A stretch of 33,712 nt of DNA from positions 1 to 33,712 of the forward strand of contig DLQL01000063.1 of the NCBI GenBank assembly GCA_002477565.1, in the 5' to 3' direction. Positions 1 to 7,089 of this stretch are shown piece after piece. Position 1 is the first letter of the stretch, and each line of letters begins with the position of its first letter. The notes beneath the pieces were generated by a model. It saw only the letters and a program-made list of their open reading frames with translations, was not told where the DNA came from and searched no databases. Source of the stretch: Flavobacteriaceae bacterium UBA7433 (lineage in GTDB: Bacteria; Bacteroidota; Bacteroidia; Flavobacteriales; Flavobacteriaceae). Made by a program: the position numbers and the translations under genes.

Positions 1-60
1 TAAATTCACAAGGCATCCAAACGAGGCGATTGGTCAAATAACTTTTATTGCATCTAGGAA

Positions 61-91
61 AGGGCTCCCTGTTTGTAAAACAGGGAGCCTT
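61..91. terminator. Strong hairpin, probable terminator of the gene to the left
   Basis: Bases 63-74 pair perfectly with 78-89 (GGCTCCCTGTTT, GTA loop, AAACAGGGAGCC), and G-T and A-T pairs at 62/90 and 61/91 extend the stem. No long T run follows on either strand, so calling it a terminator is inference. It could also be a processing or stability hairpin. Confidence 0.5.
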
Positions 92-263
92 CGCCTAAAA
101 AAAGCGTTCCCAAAACGAATTGAGTTGTTCAAACATCTTTACAAATGCCTTTCGAAAGAGAGGTTTTAAAAGCAGTGGTGTGCATCCTAAAACCCTTTTG
201 AAGGGTTGGGGAACACGGCGCGAAGTCCCTTCTAGTCCTTTTGCAGATATTAACGATAAAAAA

Positions 264-294
264 TTGTCTTTTCTTAATTGAAATACTATATTTG
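264..294 (+). promoter_or_regulatory. Bacteroidota-type promoter of secDF
   Basis: A TTG at 264-266 and TATATTTG at 287-294 are separated by 20 bases. This fits the known Bacteroidota sigma-ABfr consensus of TTTG, about 19 bases, then TAnnTTTG. The start codon of secDF is 22 bases further on. Confidence 0.7.
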
Positions 295-316
295 CACGTT
301 TATAAAATTTTAGAAA

Positions 317-3286
317 ATGCAAAACAAAGGACTTATAAAATTATTCGCAATTCTTTTTGGATTGGTGAGTTTGTACCAACTTTCATTTACTTGGATTGCT
401 GGTGGTGTAGAAAATGACGCAAAAGAGTACGCTCTTGCAAATGCAGAAGAAAATGACGGCCGTGCCTTGGCAAAATTTGAAAGAAAGTATTTGGACTCTG
501 TTGCGAATGTCGCTGTATTTGACAAGTTTGGCCTAAGCTTTAGCTACAACGATATCAAAGACAAAGAAATCAATCTTGGATTGGATTTAAAGGGAGGCAT
601 CAACGCGACCCTACAGGTATCCGTAAAAGACATCTTGATTGGACTGTCCAATAACTCTAAAAACGAAGCTTTTATCAAAGCACTTCAAGAAGCGAGTGCT
701 GCTCAAAAAAATAGCACAGAACCCTATTTAGAATTGTTTTTCCAAGCTTTTGAAAAAATCAGCAACGGAACTTCCAAACTAAATGCTCCTGATATCTTTG
801 GGAACAAGTCGCTGAGAGAAAAAATCAATTTTCAAAAAACAGAAGAAGAAACCAAACAAGCACTTCAAGAAGAAATTAGCAGTTCTATCAATACTGCCTT
901 TGAAGTGTTGAGAAGTCGAATTGACAAATTTGGCGTTACTCAACCCAACATTCAAAGAATTGGAAATTCTGGGAGAATTTTGATTGAATTGCCAGGAGCC
1001 AAAGACATCGAACGTGTCAAAAAACTCTTGCAATCCACGGCAGAACTTCAGTTTTGGGAAGTGTATACGAACCAAGAAGTTGCGCAGTTTCTATACGCTG
1101 CAAATGCAAAAGTTACAGAACTTTTCAAAGAAGAAAATGTGACAGTTGCAGACTCCAAAGACGAAGCGGCTAGTGAAATCGAAGATTTGTTGGGCGAAGT
1201 ACAAGACTCTACAGAAACGGCTCAGACAAACAGTTTGTTCAACGTTCTGTATCCGAGAATTCCAAGAAACCAAAATGAAATCAGCTCTACCATTGGCTCT
1301 GCATCGGTCATCGATACTGCCAAGGTAAATGCATATCTTTCCTTAGAAGAAGTAAAGGCTTTGCTCCCTGCAAATTTGAAACATGTCAAATTCCTATGGG
1401 ATGCCAAACCGATCAAAGACACAGAGGTCATCAACCTCTACGCGATCAAGTCCAACCGAAAAGACGAAGCGCCGATTCAAGGCGATGTGATCATCAATGC
1501 CTCTCAAGAATACGACCAATTGGGCACGAGTCCTGAGGTAAGCATGACCATGAACTCCAGAGGGTCTAAATTATGGGCAAAAATGACTTCCGAAAATGTA
1601 GGCAATTTTGTCGCGGTGGTTTTGGACGACTATGTGTATACGGCACCGAGAGTGAACACAGCGATTACAGGAGGAAGAACTTCGATCTCTGGAAACTTCA
1701 GCGTGTTGGAAGCACAAGATTTGGCAAATGTATTGAAAGCCGGGAAATTGCCCGCTGCTGCTCACATCATCCAATCTGAAATTGTAGGGCCTTCATTGGG
1801 TCAAGAAGCCATAGACAGCGGTATTGAATCCTTTGTCCTCGCCTTGATTTTGGTCTTGATCTGGATGGTCTTTTACTACGGAAAAGCAGGGCTTTTTGCC
1901 AACGTAGCTTTGGTGGTAAACATCCTCTTTATTTTTGGAATCTTGTCTGCCTTTGGTGCTGTATTGACCTTGCCTGGAATTGCGGGAATCGTATTGACCA
2001 TCGGAATGTCGGTGGATGCCAACGTACTGATCTTTGAACGAATCAAAGAAGAACTGGCAAAAGGAAAAGCGTTGAAAGAAGGCATCAGTGACGGTTTTAA
2101 CAACGCCTTGTCTTCTATTTTAGATGCCAATATCACTACGCTATTGACAGGATTTATCTTGTTTGTCTTTGGAACAGGACCTGTAAAAGGATTTGCATCT
2201 ACTTTGATGATTGGAATCGCCACATCTTTGTTTACTGCGATTTTCATCACACGTATTTTAATCGATGCCTATTCTGGAAAAGGACAAACCTTGACCTTTA
2301 ACACCGGAATAACAAAACAATGGTTTACAAAAATCAACATCGACTTTTTGAAGAAGCGCAAAATGTCTTACGCCATTTCTGCTGTCATCCTTGCTCTAGG
2401 TATCGGTTCTTTGTTGACCAATGGATTGAACTACGGTGTTGACTTTGTCGGCGGGCGTTCGTATGTTGTGCGCTTTGACCAAGTTGTCAACTCTACTGAA
2501 GTAGCAGAAAGCTTGAAAAAAGTATTTGAAAGTTCTCCAGAAGTAAAAACTTATGGCGCCAGCAACCAACTCAAAATTACGACCAAGTATAGAATTGACG
2601 AGGAAGGACAACAAGTAGACGAACAAGTACAAACGGCCTTGTTCGAAGGTGTCAAAGCCTTTTTACCTGAAGGGACTACACTGGATGAATTCAACGGTGG
2701 TTTTGACGGACAAAAAATCGGGGTATTCAACGCCATTAAAGTAGAACCAACCATTGCAGATGATATCAAATCAGCTGCACAGTGGGCCATCATCGGATCG
2801 CTCTTGATTGTCTTTTTGTACATCTTGATGCGATTTAAAAAATGGCAGTACAGTTTGGGAGCTGTCATTGCAGTATTCCACGATGTATTGATTGTATTGT
2901 CCCTCTTTTCCATCGCGTACAAGGTGATGCCTTTTGACATGGAAATTGGACAATCCTTTATCGCAGCTATCTTGACGGTGGTCGGATATTCCTTGAACGA
3001 TACAGTGGTTATTTTTGACCGAATTCGAGAATTCACAAAATTGCACGAAAAATGGAAATACAGCGATGTAGTCAACAGCGCTTTGAGTAGTACTTTGGGA
3101 AGAACCATCAATACTTCTTTGACAACATTAATCGTTTTGTTGGCTATCTTTATCTTCGGTGGAGATTCCATCCGTGGATTTATGTTCGCCTTGATTGTTG
3201 GGGTCTTGGTAGGGACGTACTCTTCCCTATTCATCGCATCACCAATCATGTACGACACTTCTGAAAAATTGAAAGATATCAAATAA
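317..3286 (+). CDS. secDF: Fused protein translocase subunit SecDF
   Basis: This is a single-chain SecD-SecF of 989 residues. It uses the proton gradient to pull preproteins out of the SecYEG channel on the periplasmic side. The N-terminal helix (about residues 5-27) is followed by the SecD signature LGLDLKGG, a long periplasmic head, and the six-helix SecD membrane half. Its proton-relay segment GMSVDANVLIFERIKEE lies near residue 565. The SecF half begins near residue 690 with NYGVDFVGGRSYVVRF and carries the matching GYSLNDTVVIFDRIREF near residue 895. Fused SecDF is usual in Bacteroidota and some Firmicutes. The ATG at 317 lies 22 bases after a clear promoter box. The gene stands first in a forward block with hpt, adk and obg, but two hairpins after its stop suggest that at least part of the transcription ends there. 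Confidence 0.97.
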   Translation: MQNKGLIKLFAILFGLVSLYQLSFTWIAGGVENDAKEYALANAEENDGRALAKFERKYLDSVANVAVFDKFGLSFSYNDIKDKEINLGLDLKGGINATLQVSVKDILIGLSNNSKNEAFIKALQEASAAQKNSTEPYLELFFQAFEKISNGTSKLNAPDIFGNKSLREKINFQKTEEETKQALQEEISSSINTAFEVLRSRIDKFGVTQPNIQRIGNSGRILIELPGAKDIERVKKLLQSTAELQFWEVYTNQEVAQFLYAANAKVTELFKEENVTVADSKDEAASEIEDLLGEVQDSTETAQTNSLFNVLYPRIPRNQNEISSTIGSASVIDTAKVNAYLSLEEVKALLPANLKHVKFLWDAKPIKDTEVINLYAIKSNRKDEAPIQGDVIINASQEYDQLGTSPEVSMTMNSRGSKLWAKMTSENVGNFVAVVLDDYVYTAPRVNTAITGGRTSISGNFSVLEAQDLANVLKAGKLPAAAHIIQSEIVGPSLGQEAIDSGIESFVLALILVLIWMVFYYGKAGLFANVALVVNILFIFGILSAFGAVLTLPGIAGIVLTIGMSVDANVLIFERIKEELAKGKALKEGISDGFNNALSSILDANITTLLTGFILFVFGTGPVKGFASTLMIGIATSLFTAIFITRILIDAYSGKGQTLTFNTGITKQWFTKINIDFLKKRKMSYAISAVILALGIGSLLTNGLNYGVDFVGGRSYVVRFDQVVNSTEVAESLKKVFESSPEVKTYGASNQLKITTKYRIDEEGQQVDEQVQTALFEGVKAFLPEGTTLDEFNGGFDGQKIGVFNAIKVEPTIADDIKSAAQWAIIGSLLIVFLYILMRFKKWQYSLGAVIAVFHDVLIVLSLFSIAYKVMPFDMEIGQSFIAAILTVVGYSLNDTVVIFDRIREFTKLHEKWKYSDVVNSALSSTLGRTINTSLTTLIVLLAIFIFGGDSIRGFMFALIVGVLVGTYSSLFIASPIMYDTSEKLKDIK

Positions 3287-3341
3287 TCACGTTCGACACG
3301 TGAAAGTAAACCGTCTTCAAAATCGCTTTGGGGACGGTTTT
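3287..3341 (+). terminator. Tandem hairpins after secDF
   Basis: The first hairpin starts right after the stop codon: TCACGT (3287-3292), five-base loop, ACGTGA (3298-3303). The second pairs AAACCGTC (3308-3315) with GACGGTTT (3333-3340) and ends in a short T run. The second resembles a weak intrinsic terminator. Read-through into hpt is plausible because I see no clear promoter between here and 3383. Confidence 0.5.
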
Positions 3342-3382
3342 GTATTCTGACTAACAAGGCACAGGATCCTAAGTTCAAACAG

Positions 3383-3919
3383 ATGAAAACCGTAAAAATA
3401 AAAGACCGACAATTCGAACTTTACATCGACAAAGAGCGCATTGCAATTGCCGTTCAAACGCTTGCTAAAAAAATAAGGGAGGATTTGAAAAATGAAACTC
3501 CTTTATTTATCGGCATCTTAAATGGTTCGTTTATTTTTGCAGGTGATTTGATGCGCGCATATGGGACTACTTGTGAAGTTTCTTTTATCAAACTCGCCTC
3601 TTATGACAAAACGGTCTCTACGGGCAAGGTACGTCAATTGCTTGGCATCTACGAAGACCTTACAGACAGAACGGTGGTGGTCTTAGAGGACATCATTGAT
3701 ACGGGGGCAACACTCCAAAAGATTTATGACATCTTGGACGATGCACCCTTGAAAAAATTAAAAATGGCAACGCTTTTTTTCAAACCTTCGGTTTTTAAAA
3801 AAGAATTGCACATCGACTATGTCGGCATGGAGATTCCCGATGAGTTTATTGTCGGATACGGAATGGATTATGATGGACAGGGAAGAAACCTGCCCGAGAT
3901 ATACAAACTATCAAATTAA
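3383..3919 (+). CDS. hpt: Hypoxanthine phosphoribosyltransferase
   Basis: This enzyme salvages hypoxanthine (and usually guanine) by joining it to PRPP, giving IMP or GMP and pyrophosphate in the cytoplasm. The 178-residue length is normal for bacterial HPRT. The PRPP-binding loop VLEDIIDTGATL is at about residues 100-111, with the two acidic residues before the T-G-x-T phosphate loop. The flexible-loop region SYDKTVSTGKV lies near residues 73-83, and the segment near residue 40-50 (LFIGILNGSF) matches the family's pyrophosphate loop. The gene is six bases upstream of adk, so the two are almost certainly co-transcribed and probably translationally linked. Together they turn salvaged bases into nucleotides and balance the adenylate pool. 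The start is the ATG at 3383; no good ribosome-binding site is visible, as is common in this phylum. Confidence 0.95.
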   Translation: MKTVKIKDRQFELYIDKERIAIAVQTLAKKIREDLKNETPLFIGILNGSFIFAGDLMRAYGTTCEVSFIKLASYDKTVSTGKVRQLLGIYEDLTDRTVVVLEDIIDTGATLQKIYDILDDAPLKKLKMATLFFKPSVFKKELHIDYVGMEIPDEFIVGYGMDYDGQGRNLPEIYKLSN

Positions 3920-3925
3920 CACAAC

Positions 3926-4498
3926 ATGAAAAATATAGTATTGTTTGGCCCTCCAGGCGCTGGAAAAGGAACACAAGCAGAAATCCTCAAGGACAAATTC
4001 AACTTGGTACACATTTCTACAGGAGATGTCTTTCGCTTTAACATCAAAAACAAAACGGAATTGGGTCTTTTGGCAAAGTCTTACATCGACCAAGGAAGTT
4101 TGGTCCCCGATGCCGTGACCATCGACATGTTGGAAGCAGAGGTAGAAAAAAACCCTGCTGCCAACGGGTTTATTTTTGACGGATTTCCAAGAACCGAATC
4201 ACAGGCAGTTGCCTTGGACGTCTTTTTGGAAAAGAAAGAAGCGAGCATCAATGGAATGATTGCTTTGGAGGTGGAAGAAGATGTGTTGGTGGAGCGCCTC
4301 TTAAAAAGAGGAGAAATCAGTGGCCGTTCAGACGATCAAGACGAGGCTAAAATCCGAAACCGCTTTCAGGAATACAACACAAAGACAGCGATTTTAAAAG
4401 ATTATTTCTCCAAACAAAACAAGTATTATGGCATCCACGGTGTGGGCTCTATAGCGAGCATTTCTGAAAAAATCAATGCCGTATTTGAGACCTTGTAG
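3926..4498 (+). CDS. adk: Adenylate kinase, short-lid form
   Basis: The enzyme interconverts ATP plus AMP with two ADP. The Walker A loop GPPGAGKGT is at residues 8-16, the AMP-binding segment STGDVFR follows at about 31-37, and the FDGFPRT motif is at 84-90. The protein has 190 residues. The lid region after KRGEISGRSDDQDE (about 128-140) is short and lacks the four metal-binding cysteines of the long zinc-lid form, so this is the short-lid class. It begins six bases after the hpt stop. It precedes obg by 80 bases; that gap shows no strong hairpin, so hpt-adk-obg may form one transcript. Confidence 0.96.
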   Translation: MKNIVLFGPPGAGKGTQAEILKDKFNLVHISTGDVFRFNIKNKTELGLLAKSYIDQGSLVPDAVTIDMLEAEVEKNPAANGFIFDGFPRTESQAVALDVFLEKKEASINGMIALEVEEDVLVERLLKRGEISGRSDDQDEAKIRNRFQEYNTKTAILKDYFSKQNKYYGIHGVGSIASISEKINAVFETL

Positions 4499-4578
4499 AC
4501 CGGGTTTTCCCAAAGACAGTTCTCCACAAAAACAAATGATCTCCGCTTGTAAAAGACGGTTTCAAAAGTTGAAATGAC

Positions 4579-5568
4579 ATGACAGAAGGAAACTTTATTG
4601 ACTACATTAAAATATACGCAGCTTCTGGAAACGGAGGCGGTGGATCTACGCACCTTCACCGGGAAAAGTTCATCACCAAAGGAGGGCCTGATGGTGGAGA
4701 TGGAGGCCGAGGCGGACATGTCATCTTAAGAGGTGACAAGGGAATGTGGACTTTACACCACCTTCGGTTTTTAAAACACTCTCGGGCAGAACCAGGAGGC
4801 TACGGAAGTAAAAGTAGAAGTACTGGAAAAGACGGTGCAGACAAATACCTAGAAGTCCCTTTAGGAACCATCGTCAGAGATGCTGAAACGCAAGAAATTC
4901 TTTTTGAGATTACTGCGCATGGAGAAGAAAAAATTCTCGTAGAAGGCGGGAAAGGTGGTTTGGGCAACTGGCACTTTAAATCGTCTACTAACCAAACACC
5001 TCGTTATGCACAACCTGGAATGGATGGAGTAGATGGATGGTTTCAAATAGAATTGAAATTGCTTGCTGACGTCGGATTGGTCGGATTTCCAAATGCAGGA
5101 AAATCTACCCTCCTCGCGGCTGTAACAGCTGCCAAACCCAAAATTGCAGATTATGCATTTACCACATTGAAACCCAACTTGGGCATTGTAGACTACAGAA
5201 ATCACCAGAGTTTTGTGATGGCGGACATCCCAGGAATCATCGAAGGTGCATCCGAAGGAAAAGGATTGGGACACCGATTTTTAAGACATATCGAACGAAA
5301 TGCAGCCCTGCTTTTTTTAATCCCTGCAGATGCTGATGACATCCAAGAGGCCTATCAAATTTTGCTAAACGAGTTGAAAAAACACAATCCCGAATTGCTG
5401 GACAAAGAAAGGTTGTTGGCCATTACTAAATGTGATTTATTGGACGAAGAACTAAAGGAAGAAATTCAAAAAGAACTGCCAAAGGGAATTGCGACACTGT
5501 TTATTTCATCAGTCGCCCAAATAGGTTTGGTCGAACTGAAAGATGCCATTTGGAAACTTTTGAATTGA
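4579..5568 (+). CDS. obg: GTPase Obg/CgtA, ribosome assembly
   Basis: Obg is an essential GTPase that binds the large ribosomal subunit and links its assembly to growth and stress signals. The glycine-rich Obg fold occupies residues 1-158 (for example GGGGSTHLHREKF and GGPDGGDGGRGG). The G domain follows: G1 GFPNAGKS at 169-176, the TT of switch I near 195, G3 DIPGI at 216-220, G4 TKCD at 283-286 and G5 SSVA near 310. G4 has T in place of the usual N of NKxD, a substitution tolerated in some Obg proteins. The chain stops at 329 residues, right after the G domain, so it lacks the C-terminal OCT extension seen in Bacillus and some other groups. An out-of-frame ATG at 4574 just precedes the chosen ATG at 4579, which gives the conserved N-terminus. 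Confidence 0.96.
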   Translation: MTEGNFIDYIKIYAASGNGGGGSTHLHREKFITKGGPDGGDGGRGGHVILRGDKGMWTLHHLRFLKHSRAEPGGYGSKSRSTGKDGADKYLEVPLGTIVRDAETQEILFEITAHGEEKILVEGGKGGLGNWHFKSSTNQTPRYAQPGMDGVDGWFQIELKLLADVGLVGFPNAGKSTLLAAVTAAKPKIADYAFTTLKPNLGIVDYRNHQSFVMADIPGIIEGASEGKGLGHRFLRHIERNAALLFLIPADADDIQEAYQILLNELKKHNPELLDKERLLAITKCDLLDEELKEEIQKELPKGIATLFISSVAQIGLVELKDAIWKLLN

Positions 5569-5577
5569 GCGTCTCCT

Positions 5578-5604
5578 TAACAAAAAACTCTGTTTTTTTG
5601 GTTA
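5578..5604. terminator. Possible bidirectional terminator between obg and the lipoprotein gene
   Basis: The gap between the convergent genes contains TTAACAAAAAAC, a TCT loop, then GTTTTTTTGGTTA. The arms are complementary apart from one or two bulged bases and give T runs on both strands. The stem is almost pure A-T, so the call is weak. Confidence 0.3.
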
Positions 5605-6078
5605 GTCCAAGTGAAGAAAGATTGGAACTTCGTGTACCGTCGCTACTGGAATCCCTCTTTTTATGGCGGGAAACACCACCGGTAAATTCGAAATACTTTG
5701 TCGCAACAAGCTGTCCAATACTGGAAGTTCCTTTTTGACCCTTTCTGAAGAAGCGATCGACAACAATTTAGAGGTGCCCGATGAATCGATTCGGAGACGC
5801 ACGCGAACGGTCTCGGACAATGTGTCGGAAACTGCAAAGGTGTGTGTACGTAAATTCTCAGAAAGCTCCTGGTACAAACGATTTCGAAAACAGTTCTTTT
5901 GTTCTTCAGCATCCAGAAGATCTTTGCAAAAAGAAAATGCAGGCAGGGCGTCGACATGGTGGTAATCGATGACGGTGTCCAGTTGACTTCTCAAATCTTC
6001 CTGCAACTTCTCTTTTAAAAAATCACAGGAAACAGTGAGAAATGCCATCAAAAAAAAGATGAAATAGTTGACTTTCAT
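5602..6078 (-). CDS. Lipoprotein with a TonB C-terminal-like domain
   Basis: This is a 158-residue predicted lipoprotein of unknown role. The signal sequence ends in a lipobox, LTVSC, with the lipidated Cys at residue 18. The middle has a paired-cysteine segment (FCKDLLDAEEQKNCF). The end (VRVRLRIDSSG near residue 97, then LPVVFPAIKRGIPV and PIFLHL) follows the strand-helix-strand pattern of Bacteroidota TonB C-terminal domains. In those the same order appears as a Cys-x-x-L...C-F segment, an I-D-x-x-G turn and a P-(G/A)-x-x-R-G-x-P-V strand. There is no N-terminal membrane anchor or proline-rich spacer, so it cannot work as a classical TonB. A TTG at 6093 could add five residues, but the ATG at 6078 gives a normal signal peptide. 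It converges on obg. The function is inference; the lipoprotein call is firm. Confidence 0.75.
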   Translation of the reverse strand: MKVNYFIFFLMAFLTVSCDFLKEKLQEDLRSQLDTVIDYHHVDALPAFSFCKDLLDAEEQKNCFRNRLYQELSENLRTHTFAVSDTLSETVRVRLRIDSSGTSKLLSIASSERVKKELPVLDSLLRQSISNLPVVFPAIKRGIPVATVHEVPIFLHLD

Positions 6079-6496
6079 GTTGTGAAAATACAATATTTAT
6101 TCGATTCTTAAATAACTATAAGAACCGAACCCTTTTTTGTAAAATACAACACTCATTGGAAGGAATGCATTTGAAAATTGAATGGAAAAATTAGCAAGAT
6201 CGACAACAGGAATAGAAACAATTTTTTTGCAAAACAAAAAAACTCAAAGGTGCTAAAAACCATCCATGAGGTAAATTTTAATGACACAAAACTGGATTTA
6301 AATGCGGCACGCTCGAATCAAGAACCCAATCACCGCATGTCCGAATCCCTGTATGACAAATCTTAATTGCAAACAGCCTCCGCTTAAAACCCCTCCTAAA
6401 AAAAGGAAAGAAGTGAGCATGTATCTCCGTACTTTAAAAGGTTCTCGTTTTTTTGTATCTTGACAAAACTAACTGAACCACCAAAAATAAAGAACC
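6079..6496. other. Gene-poor intergenic stretch
   Basis: This stretch of about 420 bases lies between a reverse lipoprotein gene and a forward membrane-protein gene. It should hold both promoters. I see no structured RNA, tRNA or convincing terminator. One forward frame (6178-6366, TTG start, 62 codons) is open, but its composition is rich in N, K and S, it has no domain, and it is probably not a gene. A candidate promoter box for the next gene lies at 6456-6462. Confidence 0.5.
6456..6462 (+). promoter_or_regulatory. Candidate -7 box (TATCTTG) of the small membrane-protein gene
   Basis: The context GTATCTTGACAAAA resembles the Bacteroidota -7 box but is one T short of TAnnTTTG. The same seven bases stand before ppc at 19597-19603. 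No TTG is found at the proper distance upstream, so the call is tentative. Confidence 0.35.
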
Positions 6497-6937
6497 ATGG
6501 ATCCAAAAAAAATCATTCTCTACAATGCTTTCAAAACCTATGTTTTAATTGTTGTCTATTTTTTTATCATGAAAATATTTGGCTTGGATGAGATTGTAGA
6601 ACTCCGATCACTGAACTTTTTATTTGTAATCTGGGGAGTAAATGCCACTGTCAAAGAAATCATCCTTAACAATAAAAACAGCGATTATCTGTCCAATTTT
6701 GGACAGGGCATTGCCACGTCTTTAATCGCTGTTGGAATGACAGTCATTTCTTTGATTGTTTATATTGGTTTTATCGACTCAGAACTCCTGCAACTCATGG
6801 AAAATTCTTTGGTCTGGGGAAATCAATTGAGCTTGGCGGAAGTAATTTTTGCCATCGCTGTTGAAGGGGCTGCATCTTCCGTTATTTGCTCTTTGATTGT
6901 GATGCAGTATTGGAAGAATTACAAGAAAAGAATATAG
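6497..6937 (+). CDS. Small four-helix membrane protein, function unknown
   Basis: I do not recognise this 146-residue protein. It has four probable membrane helices: about residues 10-27, 38-54, 70-92 and 112-134. A short basic N-terminus (MDPKK) and a basic C-terminus (YWKNYKKRI) suggest both ends face the cytoplasm. A polar loop with several N, K and D residues lies between helices two and three (VKEIILNNKNSDYLSN). The size and topology recall small uncharacterised Bacteroidota membrane families such as DUF4199, but I see no diagnostic motif. It stands alone: upstream is a 420-base gap and downstream, at 7082, a reverse LacI-type regulator converges on it. The start is the ATG in ACCATGG at 6497. 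Coding status is likely, given the coherent hydrophobic pattern. Confidence 0.7.
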   Translation: MDPKKIILYNAFKTYVLIVVYFFIMKIFGLDEIVELRSLNFLFVIWGVNATVKEIILNNKNSDYLSNFGQGIATSLIAVGMTVISLIVYIGFIDSELLQLMENSLVWGNQLSLAEVIFAIAVEGAASSVICSLIVMQYWKNYKKRI

Positions 6938-7073
6938 CTGTACGAAGGCGCCGTTTCTAATCTAAACCATCAACAAGAATCATTTAAAAACCAACTCCCC
7001 TTTGTCGGTTCGTTGTAAATTCACTATTAGAAAGATTTGCTGTGTTGTTTTTACTAAAAAAGCAGCCTTTATT

Positions 7074-7089
7074 CCAAATAGCTATTTGG
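7074..7089. repeat. Perfect 16-base palindrome overlapping the LacI-family stop codon
   Basis: CCAAATAG is followed directly by CTATTTGG, with the TAG stop of the reverse gene at its centre. On the reverse strand it is followed by ATAAAGGCTGCTTTTTT, so it could be part of a terminator. With no loop it could equally be a protein-binding site. A palindrome of this length is only mildly surprising in a window this size. Confidence 0.4.

Larger units (their letters stand above)
1..316. other. Intergenic leader upstream of secDF
   Basis: This stretch has no convincing gene. It holds a strong hairpin at 61-91, a smaller one at 191-207 (AACCCTT, TTG loop, AAGGGTT), and the secDF promoter at 264-294. 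A 75-codon reverse reading frame covers most of it but runs through the promoter and the secDF start, has no recognisable domain and is probably not translated. The gene to the left lies outside the window. Confidence 0.6.

Noticed and set aside
220..231. GCGAAGTCCCTT, repeated in inverse orientation at 23928-23939
   Set aside because: Twelve-base matches are expected many times by chance in a window this long, and the flanks do not align.
95..322. Reverse reading frame of 75 codons upstream of secDF
   Set aside because: It covers the secDF promoter and start codon, has no domain or signal, and its composition does not resemble the neighbouring proteins.
2551..3378. Reverse reading frame of 275 codons inside the 3' part of secDF
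   Set aside because: It lies almost wholly on the antisense of a firmly identified gene, shows no family motif, and has odd composition typical of a shadow frame.
3340..3380. A stretch after secDF that vaguely recalls the middle of a tRNA
   Set aside because: No cloverleaf can be drawn: acceptor and T arms are missing.
3383..4498. Possible single hpt-adk fusion protein
   Set aside because: A TAA stop at 3917-3919 separates two complete proteins, and adk has its own ATG and normal N-terminus.
6178..6366. Forward reading frame of 62 codons with a TTG start
   Set aside because: No ribosome-binding site, no recognisable domain, low complexity, and no promoter box close by. Kept only as part of the intergenic description.
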